A stretch of 64,000 bases of DNA from Lichina pygmaea (lineage: Eukaryota; Ascomycota; Lichinomycetes; Lichinales; Lichinaceae): positions 3,938,567 through 4,002,566 of the forward strand of contig OY730173.1 of NCBI GenBank assembly GCA_963422465.1, given 5' to 3'. A program made the position numbers and the translations under genes. Positions 22,625 to 31,010 of the stretch are shown here, in pieces. The notes below the pieces were generated by a model, which had not been told where the DNA came from, searched no databases, and saw nothing but the letters and a program-made list of their open reading frames with translations. Each line of letters starts with the position of its first letter. Positions within the stretch are counted from its first letter, which is position 1.

Positions 22625-24533
22625 CTAATAGAAGCGATTGACGATAACCATGCCGTTATGTTCGGAGACGTCGGTCCGTATCGCTGGAGCATCATGCGAA
22701 AACCAGTTTCCGGGATGATAGTTATGGATGACAACGTTGGGAATGGGTTCGATAGAGTGATACGGGGCGCGTTCGCCACCATCGGCAGCCATGCTTTCCG
22801 TGTCATGATCAACGTCGCCATCAGGGTGACCGTCAGGGCCACGAGTAAGCTCCGTGCCATCCTGACAGCCCAAGTCGTGGTCATTGTCCTGATAGTCCTC
22901 GTGATTATCAGAGGTGCTGTTTTCGTCTGGAGGCTCGACCTCGGCCACGCCAACTTGCCTGGCATTTGCTGTTTCAGTTGCGCCATTGCCAGGGTAGTCC
23001 GGGGTGACCTCGCTGATGAGCCTCCTGACAAACGCTGCATCTGTTTGCTGCTGCCGTCTTCTCTCGGTTTCCCTGGCCGCAGTGCGCTCTGCGAGGGCGA
23101 CCTGCGCGTCTCTCCTCGCGAAAGCTTCTTGCTTCGGCTCAGCAATTGAACATTCTGTGACTGCTATATGACCATATGTCCACGGCTTCATGCAGTCCCA
23201 GCAGAACTGGAACTGGCATCTGCTGCCTGGGTCAAAAAATAGCAAGTAAGCAAACCGACTGTGGTAATGGCAGACCAATGGCCGATCGCTCACATGTCAT
23301 ATGCTTGCATCCGCTATCCTTTTCCATCCTCCAGGTGCATCCAGGACCGATGCAACGCCTGGAAATCCTCTTGGCTTCCTGCTCACCAAGCTGCTCATCT
23401 CTCCGTCTTGCGACCACCCCAACCTCAGTTTCAGCAGCTCTGCCCGCCTCCAGCTCCGTCGCACGTTCGAACTCCTGGCACGTCATTCGATGATGCCATT
23501 CCTACTGATGTACGAAGCAGAAAAAACCACCGTATTGCACACATGTGACGGCGCCACCTGCATGTATTTGGCCGGCTCCACAGACACCGGATGGACACCA
23601 GATAAATCCGGGGACAAGTTTGATGACTTTGAGAGCAGCTCTCTCGTCGTAGCGAGCGAAGACTTCAGGGGTGGCGTGACGTTGCATATCTTCGTGAGAT
23701 ACAGGGGCAATGCATATCGGGCAGGTCATGGCTGATACATCCCTGTTTGCAAGAAGAGTTTCAAAGTGGGTTTTGATACACCTCTTGCAAATGTCACTGA
23801 GCGGATGAGTGCAAGTGGAGGTAAGCGGAGTAGTGGGGAAGTCCAGCGACATGACCTCCTCGGTACAGTACACATTGGACTCGTGCTGCGCTTGTATTCT
23901 GCATTGGCGGTGCTCAGCTCAGTCGTGGGAATAGGCCTGGCAGGGTTGGAAGTGGTGTCGGAAGTGGTGTCGGATGCAATGTCCGAAGTGGTGTCGGAAG
24001 GGATTACAGGCGTGTCCGGTGGGGCACTCCCTGATGAGCTTTGATCTTCTAGCTGGGTGTTGTCATGCCTGTCAAGCACAGAAAGGAATGGAGTAAGTGA
24101 CAGTGTCACTTCTGAAGGACGGGCTGCCACCTCTTTGCCGCACAGATGAAGCAAGTAAGCACGACATTTCTGGAGACTGAGCTTGATCAATGTCAAAGTG
24201 ACCAAAGCTTGAAGAAGTCCAATTAAAAGTCCAACTAGAAGCATGACATGTGGGAGGAAAATCAGAAGAAAATACAATATGGCAAATATGAACAGGGCTA
24301 TGACAGGTCTTCTGGATGATATCTCACAGTGAATGTGGTGACTGCAGTGCTGGAGCTGATGCCAATTATATAGGCTAATGCTAACAGAAAGAAGTGAAGT
24401 GAATATTGTAACCACACTTGAGGAAGTGGCTGATGGAAGTCTCCATAGTCCAAAATAGTAATCCTCTTTTTCAGAGGTGAGAGGAGGCAGTCTATTGTGG
24501 ATGAAAGCTGCATCATCACTTTTTCAAGAGGCC
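22625..24533 (-). pseudogene. RING-IBR-RING E3 ubiquitin ligase gene, probably inactivated, with N-terminal membrane segment
   Basis: Minus-strand gene. The upstream frame (24533 to about 24008) encodes two or three hydrophobic helices (for example ALFIFAILYFLLIFL) and a Ser/Thr-rich linker, but no ATG is visible. A tentative intron (24007-23886) joins it to RING1 (YCTEEV, CTHPLSDICKRC, CPIC), IBR (WCPSGVCGAGQIH, TCVQYGG, CFVHQ) and, after a further intron 23293-23227 (GTGAGC...CCCAG), RING2 with catalytic GCKHMTC and FCWDC, then an acidic tail ending at 22625. RBR ligases pass ubiquitin through the RING2 cysteine. Defects: in-frame TAG at 23502-23504 between CFVHQ and EWHHRMTC, Tyr for a zinc Cys in TCVQY, and Asn where the first RING1 Cys should be. 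It may be one gene or two; the 5' end is uncertain. Confidence 0.6.
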
Positions 24534-24675
24534 AAGTGTAAGGTCCCGTCGCAACAACTACTTACAATAGCCCGCATCCGGCAGCCCCACATCCGTCAAT
24601 CACGTGATGCGGCTCTACTCACATGACCAACAGAGAAATACAGCTCCAACCTGTATAGCTGACATAAGCCAGCTG

Positions 24676-25022
24676 TGTTAAGGCCCAGGCTGGAACAGCT
24701 GAGCTGACCTAAGCAAGTGTACTGAAGTACACAGAACAATGTTCACCTGACCCAGTGGCAGAGATAGCAGAGATGTGACAAGCTCTGCTAACTCTGCCAC
24801 ACAGAAAGCTGATACCCCTTGAGAAGAACCCCCCTCTCGGGTTCCTGTATATAAGAGAACCCAGATAGCTGGAGAGAATAGCTCTCCAGACTGAACACAC
24901 ATTACAAGTGATAATAGCAAGAGAGTTACCCCACTTGCTATTCATCTATTGAGTCTCTGCTCTTCTTGGTCAAGACACATAGACTACCTATATTTTGTGT
25001 GAACATAGACTGGCTCTTAACA
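24676..25022 (+). repeat. 5' LTR of element C
   Basis: 347 bp with 7 bp inverted ends TGTTAAG/CTTAACA. It contains TATATAAGAGAACC (24848) as a likely core promoter and then a segment similar to the B LTR (AATAGCTCTCCAGACTGAAC). The leader GTTTCAGCCTCTAA after it matches the B leader GTTTCAGTCTCTAA. Confidence 0.8.
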
Positions 25023-25069
25023 GTTTCAGCCTCTAATGAATAGGACACCAGCTTAATATGATAGCAGAT

Positions 25070-25668
25070 TGTTACGACCCAGGGATGGGAGCCACTCATT
25101 TATAGGCAATCAGGCCGCGGGCCAGGCAAGAGGACACCATGGAAGTCAAGTGACCAACCAACAAGGGGTCACGTGACTGTCGAGACACACACGGGAGTCT
25201 TGACACATGATGCATGAAGCATCGAGACAATCTCACCAGTCTTGACGCAGGGTGCATGAAGCATCAAGACAATCTCACCCGTCTCGACGCAGGATGCATG
25301 AAGCATCGAGACAATCTCACCCGTCTCGACGCAGGGTGCATAACATGGTGGGACTGTCAAGACAATCTCACCCGTCTCGACGTCAAGACTGTCGAGACAA
25401 TCTCGATTGTCTTGACAGGCCAGCACTATATAGTCCGGTGATAGTTCCCTTATGGAACAATCGTCTTCAACTCATGTTGTGATCCAGACAACTAGATCTA
25501 CTTCAATACAATCCTTTGTACGAAGCCATTGATCAGGTGTCACCACCACCACGTTCCACCAAACCCCTTCGCACTCCTTGACACTCCTCTCCTGCGAGAA
25601 CCAACCCGCCTTCCACCTCTCGCCCTAATCCTATACTCGGATAGGACGGTACGGTACAGACCGCAACA
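25070..25668 (+). repeat. 5' LTR of A2 (type 1)
   Basis: 599 bp, TGTTACGACC to CCGCAACA. From left: backward TATAAATGAG (about 25094-25103), TCACGTGAC (25168-25176), about three 42 bp tandem units plus a degenerate one (25208-25400), sense TATATAG (25427-25433), then the probable R/U5 part with pyrimidine-rich CACCACCACGTTCC and CTCTCCTGCG. Confidence 0.95.
25427..25433 (+). promoter_or_regulatory. Sense TATA box of the A2 5' LTR
   Basis: TATATAG, conserved in every family A LTR of both types (for example 695, 32771, 44204, 56135). The segment starting 36 bases downstream (GTCTTCAA) is the complement of the primer-binding site, which fits a transcript start close by. Confidence 0.6.
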
Positions 25669-25670
25669 CT

Positions 25671-25678
25671 TTGAAGAC
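25671..25678 (+). other. Putative self-complementary primer-binding site of A2
   Basis: TTGAAGAC lies 2 bases after the LTR and is the exact reverse complement of GTCTTCAA at 25463-25470 near the expected 5' end of the mRNA. Only 18 bases separate LTR and gag ATG, and no tRNA-like TGG complement is seen. The 8 bp match is short, so this is a hypothesis. Confidence 0.4.
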
Positions 25679-25686
25679 CCTCAAGG

Positions 25687-26514
25687 ATGAGTACCTCAGG
25701 AGTAACCAACCCCAACTTCCCAGATGGAAAGATTAGCGTCGCCAAGCCAGACCTGTTCTACGGCGAAAGGAACAAGGTTGACGATTGGCTCATGCAACTC
25801 CAAGTCTACTTTCAATTCCAACCAGAGACGAAGCTGCCTAAAGAAAAGTGGCCACTCTTTGCAACCACTTACATGAGAGGCAATGCTTATCGATGGATCA
25901 AGCCCTACGTCAACAAACATCTCTCAGGAAACAGAGACCATGACGGCACATCGGAATGGATGACGAAATGGACGCAATTCAAGGATGAGATCAAAAGGAT
26001 CCTTGGACTATCTAACGAAGATAAAGTGGCTATACAAATGATCCAGCACATCAAGCAACGACGCTCAGCCACAGAGTACACCACACAGTTCAAACAATAC
26101 TCAGTACTGACTGATTGGGACGACGACGCCCTGATGGTCATGTACCGACGTGGACTCAAGGAAAACGTGAAGGATGAAATTACCTTCGACAGACGAGCGG
26201 TCGACACACTGGACGAACTCATCGCACAAGCAATCAACATTGATGACAAACTATTCAAGCGAGCGATGGAGAAACGCCACGACGGAGGATACAGCCGCCC
26301 CGCATGGCATGTGAGCAACCACTACAAGCCACCTAACAAGGCACCGCCACATGACCCATATGGCTATGCACCCATGGAACTGGATGCAGTCCACCACAAG
26401 GGAAGGTTCACGAAGGGAAGGAACAACAAAAAGGGGAAAGCACTGAAGTGCTATGCCTGTGGCAAGCTAGGCCACATGGCGAAAGACTGTCGTTCAAAGA
26501 ACAAGGTGCACTGA
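25687..26514 (+). CDS. A2 Gag (capsid and nucleocapsid)
   Basis: 275 aa, intact. The N-terminal part (MSTSGVTNPNFPDGKI) leads to a retrotransposon Gag/capsid domain with LPKEKWPLFATTYMRGNAYRW (about residues 50-75) and the conserved YTTQFKQYSVLTDWDDDAL (about 137-155). A basic linker GRFTKGRNNKKGKA and one CCHC zinc knuckle, CYACGKLGHMAKDC (about 256-269), follow. It builds the virus-like particle and packages RNA. It stops at a TGA present in every family A copy, after which the same frame continues with further coding-like sequence. That stop may be natural, leaky, or an old CGA-to-TGA change in the master copy. Confidence 0.88.
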   Translation: MSTSGVTNPNFPDGKISVAKPDLFYGERNKVDDWLMQLQVYFQFQPETKLPKEKWPLFATTYMRGNAYRWIKPYVNKHLSGNRDHDGTSEWMTKWTQFKDEIKRILGLSNEDKVAIQMIQHIKQRRSATEYTTQFKQYSVLTDWDDDALMVMYRRGLKENVKDEITFDRRAVDTLDELIAQAINIDDKLFKRAMEKRHDGGYSRPAWHVSNHYKPPNKAPPHDPYGYAPMELDAVHHKGRFTKGRNNKKGKALKCYACGKLGHMAKDCRSKNKVH

Positions 26515-27186
26515 CAGCAACTTAATACACTCGACGGAGACTGGAATGTCATCGAGTGAGAGGACCCACCAGGAGAGGCTCAGCTATCCCTCGAACAATA
26601 GGACGACTACGATCAGATATTGGAAGCAGCCCACCAACTGGCAACATCAGGAGGCAAGGACCTACCAGAACTAACAGGTCAGGACAAGGGACAGGAGCCC
26701 TTAACCACCTCTGATGGGGACCGAGACGAACCCGCGTCTATCAAAGAAGAAATACCACGAGGAAGCTATGCTTACAGCATGGACCCACGAAATCTACGGC
26801 ATGGTGAACTACAGTGGAGGTTTTGCACAAGGCACTACTGCACCTACCACGAACAACTACGAAGGTACGGAGGACATTCACCCTACCACACCACCTGCCA
26901 CAAGCATTGGGTCAATTGCGAGAAGGATGCGTGTGAGATCCATCTTTGGGACAAACACCAACACACCACATTCCCCGAGCACACACATGATTGGCACGAA
27001 CGCCTCATGTTCCTACAGCAAGGCAACAACTACAACTGCTACGTTGACAATTGGCAGTACTGCCTCAAGCCTGGATGTGACAAGCATCAGCAAGACAAAT
27101 TCATGAACAGATTCCTCAGGACTGATGGGAATGGCTGGACCTATTGCCCAGTCAGTGGAAAGACACTTCAATCAGGAAAAGACTGA
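26515..27186 (+). pseudogene. A2 gag-frame extension with triple WX2CX4CX2H motif
   Basis: Same frame as gag, after TGA 26512-26514. Two more stops (TGA 26557-26559, TAG 26599-26601) precede a 188-codon open stretch from 26620. It holds three Trp-x2-Cys-x4-Cys-x2-His motifs: W66-H77, W97-H108 and W145-H156 counted from 26620. A fourth partial WTYC follows. Many fungal gypsy elements have a single W-x2-C-x4-C-x2-H of this kind before the protease; three in tandem with extra histidines is unusual to me. It overlaps the pol frame by 43 nt (27144-27186), consistent with a -1 shift to make Gag-Pol. A zinc-binding role is inferred. Confidence 0.7.
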
Positions 27187-30100
27187 ACTCCCTTGTCAAG
27201 GGGCGACATCGGGAGCTCAACAACATGACCCCTAGCAACGCAAAGCACCTGCGATTGCCTGTGTCACTACACGCCAACACGCCGATACAGACATACACAC
27301 TTGTTGACTCTGGAGCCAGTGGGAACTACATTTCAAGACAACTTTACGATACCCTCAGCACTGGAAGGAGACGCAAGCAGCAGCCCTATCAGCTCGCGAT
27401 GGCAAATAGACAGACAGAGCTAGTCTGCCATGAGACGCAGCCAATGGAAATGGTTACCGGACACCATGCTGAAAGGATCCACCTTGATATCGTCGAGTTG
27501 GCCACTCAGGATATCTACTTGGGGATGCCTTGGCTAAAGAAGCACAACCCAGTTGTTAACTGGAAGACAGGAGTACTCACGTTTAGGAACTGCACTAACA
27601 ACGCAGCTCAGACCTGTTACCAGCCGCAGAAGGCGTGGACAGATGAGGGAAGGAGTCCTCAGTGGAACCTCACCAACAGAAAGGACAACTCTCAAAAGAA
27701 GAGGTCTGCCTCGACAGGCACACCCCAGAACCAGGTGGCCAAACAGTCAGAGATGAAGAGAGAGGAAGTTGTTAACCCTCTGGAGATCCCTGAAGAGTAC
27801 CGACCTGGGTATGATAACCTCTTTCAGGAAGAGACAACGACAGCAGCGTTGCCTAAGCACCAACCTTGGGATCATGAGATCAAGTTGCAACCAGGGATGG
27901 AGCCAGGATTTGGACCAATTTACCAGTTATCAGAGAAAGAGCTCCAAGTACTTCGCGAGTACCTGGAGGAAAACCTGAAAAAGGGTTTCATTCGAGAATC
28001 TCAATTGCCAGCAGGATACCCGATACTATTTGCACCAAAGAAAGACAGAAGTCTTCGACTTTGTGTGGATTACAGGAAACTCAACAACATTACCATCAAG
28101 AATTGATATCCGCTGCCAAATGCGAACAAATTGCGAGACAGGATCAGCCAAGCTACAATCTTTACCAAGCTGGACTTGAAAGGAGCATACAACCTGATAC
28201 GCATGAAAAAAGAAGAAGAATGGAAGACAGCCTTCAGAACCTGATACAGACACTACGAGTATCTGGTTATGCCATTCGGACTCACAAACGCACCAGCAAC
28301 ATGTCAAGCATTGATCAACAACGTCATCAGAGCACACCTGGACCAAACAGCTATCGCCTACCTGGACGACATTCTTGTCTACTCGAACACGCAACAGGAA
28401 CATACCAAACATGTGAAGGATGTTCTACGATGCCTACAAAAGGCAGGGCTCAAGCTCAACCCGAAGAAATGTGAGTTCAACAAACCGGAAGTTGAATTCC
28501 TTGGATACATCATAGGGATTGAAGGGATCAAGATTGACCCTGAGAAAATCAAAGCGATTCAGCAATAGCCAACACCAACATCAGTTAAGGAAGTACAAGC
28601 CTTCCTGGGATTTGCCAACTTCAACTGACAGTTCATCAAGAACTACTCACAGATGGCAACTCCACTGACAGAACTCACGAAGAAGGACGTGGAGTACCGG
28701 TGGACGGAGAGACAACAAAAAGCATTCCAACAGCTCAAGGACACTTGCGCCAAGGAACCAGTTCTCCTCAACTTCAAGACAGGCCAACCGACGCGAATCA
28801 AGACAGACGCTTCAGATCAAGCAGTGGGAGCATGTCTATGCCAACAGGCAGACGGCAAGTGGCACCCAGTTGCCTACTACTCACAAAAAATGACACAAGC
28901 GGAACGAAACTATGATATCCACGATAAAGAGCTACTGGCAGTCGTCAACGCACTCGAACACTGGAGAGTGTACGCGGAAAGCAGTTCCGAACTCACTATT
29001 CTCACAGACCACAAGAATCTGACAACGTTCACGACAACCAAGAAGCTGAACAGACGGCAAGTCAGATGGGCTGAACTCCTAGGGCAACACAAGTTCAAGA
29101 TCTTGTACACCCCTGGACAAGACAATGGGAGAGCAGACACACTAAGCCGACGAAAAGACCACATGGAAGATGATGAACACCAAGGAACGATCTTACAGCA
29201 GGACCAGCAAGGAAACCTGGTACCTCAACCACAGATCAACAAGCTCACGGCAGAAGACACTGAAGAACTAATAAGGAACTACCACGATAATCCAGCACAT
29301 GGTCACCCAGGAATCACCAAAACTACAGACCTGATCCAACAGGCAGGGAACAATGTCATCAATCTCTGACAACATGTCACAAGCTACATCAACAAATGTC
29401 TACTATGCCAGAAAAACAAGCATGGAAGACACAAGCCATATGGAGAAGGACACCCAAACACGATACCGAGAGGCCTGTGGGAAGATGTGTCAATGGACTT
29501 CATCACAAAGCTACCCAAGTCCAAAGACCCAGTCACAGGAATCACCTACAACTTGATTATGGTGATAGTGGACAGATTCACAAAATACCTAATAGCGGTA
29601 CCATTCAAGGAAACCCACACAGCAGAGCAGTTGGGACACCTCCTACTGGACAGATTGGTCAGGGACCACGGAGTTCCAATCACGGTCATTACTGACAGAG
29701 ACAAACTCTTCACATCCAACTACTGGAAAACAATCAGTGCAGCCATGGGAACAAAACCCAAAATGTCTACAGCCTATCACCCACGAACTGACAGCCAGAC
29801 AGAGCGAGCGAACCAAGTCCTGGAGACTTACTTACGGCATTACATCAACAAGACCCACAGCAATTGGGCACAGTTATTACCGGTGGCACAGCTGGCAATC
29901 AACCAGCACAGATCAGACTCAACAAAGGAATCGCCATTTTTTGCCAATTTTGGACAACATGCGAACATCAGGATGCCAAGCAGAGCTTCACCAAACGTGG
30001 AGAAAGCACTCCAACACAACAAGCTCCTACGACAAACGCACACGATGATGAGGCACTACCTTCAAGAGACCTCAGAAAGAATGCAACGCCAAATGGACAA

Positions 30101-30557
30101 GAAATCGAAAATGGCACCTCAGCTAAAGAAGGGGGATAAAGTCTACCTCCTCACAAGAAATTGGAAAATGAAGAAACCAAGAACAAAGAAACTGGACCAT
30201 GTTAAGGTCGGACCATTTTCAATCGAAGAAAGAACTGGACCAGTCAACATCAGACTGCGACTACTGAGAGACGCTCGGGTACACCCAAACTTTCACATCT
30301 CAATGATCGAATTAGCCGACCAGAGCACACCCTTGCAGGAAACATTTCATTACCAACCAGAGGAAGAACAGGAATTCAAGGCCGAACAGATCCTGAAGAG
30401 AAAAGGTCAGCGATACCTTGTCAAGTGGAAAGACTACCCAGACTCGGAAAATACCTGGGAGCCACTCAGGAACCTCGCGAACTGCCAGCTCCTCCTGCAG
30501 CAGTTCCGGCAGGAGCAGGACCGAACAGCTCAGCCTGCAGCGTGGACGTGTCAATGA
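27144..30557 (+). pseudogene. A2 Pol polyprotein (PR-RT-RNase H-IN-chromodomain)
   Basis: 1137 codons in one frame with five in-frame stops and no indel: 28104 (TGA), 28242 (TGA), 28566 (TAG), 28626 (TGA), 29367 (TGA). Four are CGA-to-TGA and one TGG-to-TAG, judged by sister copies and family consensus. Domains: protease LVDSGASGNYIS (27297-27332), RT with [17 protein letters not shown] and AYLDDILVYS (about 28358), RNase H TDASDQAVGA with ELLAVVNALEHWR (about 28800-29130), integrase HHCC finger (HGHPG...CLLCQ), core D-D-E (MDFITKLPKS, ITDRDKLFTS, TERANQ), and chromodomain [19 protein letters not shown] (about 30410-30470). Chromovirus of the Ty3/gypsy group. Its 3' end overlaps the antisense ORF. 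Confidence 0.92.
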
Positions 30558-30966
30558 CTGTCACCGACAAGTCTTCACCATCCGCCTCCATTTCAGCAAC
30601 AAGGCACTGGAGCTTCTTCTTTGCTCGACCCTCAGCACCCTCAAGAACCTTTCGCTTTCGGGACACACAAGCCTGCAGCTCGGCAAGCTGCTCGACAAGA
30701 GCATCCCGCTTGGCCTCATCGACAGCCAAATCCTCGCGAAGGTTATCCCGAGTCATGTTCAGCGACTCCCAAGAAAGTGACACACAGGACTTTCCCCGAC
30801 GAGTGCACTCAGCGCACTTCAACTTATCGTTGTCGTCAGACATTCGGAAGCAGGGCTTGTGGTTCAAAACACAGAATTCACACGGAGCAAGCGACACGAA
30901 GTTATGATCACGGATCTGGGCTGCCAGTTGGTTTCAGTAAGCAGAGGCACGTGATTTTGCAGACAT
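30466..30966 (-). pseudogene. Antisense Zn2Cys6-like/coiled-coil ORF of A2
   Basis: Opposite strand to gag-pol, 167 codons from ATG 30966 (MSAKSRASAY) to TGA 30466-30468. One in-frame TGA at codon 11 has Arg in the type 2 copy at 55853; the rest is open. Cysteines 29, 32, 39, 51, 54, 61 give CX2CX6CX11CX2CX6C, the Gal4-type zinc binuclear cluster spacing, with a basic TRRGK in the second loop. Residues about 65-130 are rich in Leu, Glu, Lys and Arg with heptad-like spacing (LREDLAVDEAKRDALVEQL), suggesting a coiled coil. The tail is Gly/Ser-rich. It overlaps the pol end by 92 nt, tail-to-tail. No signal peptide or membrane segment, so not Env-like. Proposed: nuclear DNA-binding accessory protein, transcribed from the backward TATA in the 3' LTR. 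Confidence 0.7.
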
Positions 30967-30992
30967 ACTCAAGAATTCATCGGGACGATGAA

Positions 30993-31007
30993 TGAAGGAG
31001 AGGAGGG
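30993..31007 (+). other. Polypurine tract of A2
   Basis: GAAGGAGAGGAGGG lies directly before the 3' LTR (3 bases from TGTTAC). It is the usual primer site for plus-strand DNA synthesis. The same tract is seen before the LTRs at 389, 62737 and, reversed, after 36556. Confidence 0.8.
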
Positions 31008-31010
31008 TAG

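Noticed and set aside
22511-23149. 212-codon plus-strand ORF opposite the RBR tail
   Set aside because: The minus-strand frame continues the RING2-containing protein, so the plus ORF is a shadow of it.
25208-25400. CRISPR-like array of direct repeats
   Set aside because: The units are contiguous with no unique spacers, lie inside an LTR, and this is a fungal chromosome. They are LTR minisatellite repeats.
25214-25441. ORFs inside the LTRs encoding repeats such as MKHQDNLTSLDAGC
   Set aside because: They arise in all six frames from the 42 bp tandem unit, vary with unit number, and have no start context or conservation beyond the DNA repeat.
29864-30139. Second-frame ORFs over the integrase region (repeated in several copies)
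   Set aside because: They recur only because the integrase frame recurs. They shadow the integrase and lack independent motifs.
30466-30966. Antisense ORF as an Env-like gene
   Set aside because: No signal peptide, hydrophobic segment or glycosylation pattern is visible. The protein is soluble-looking with a zinc cluster, and it is on the opposite strand.
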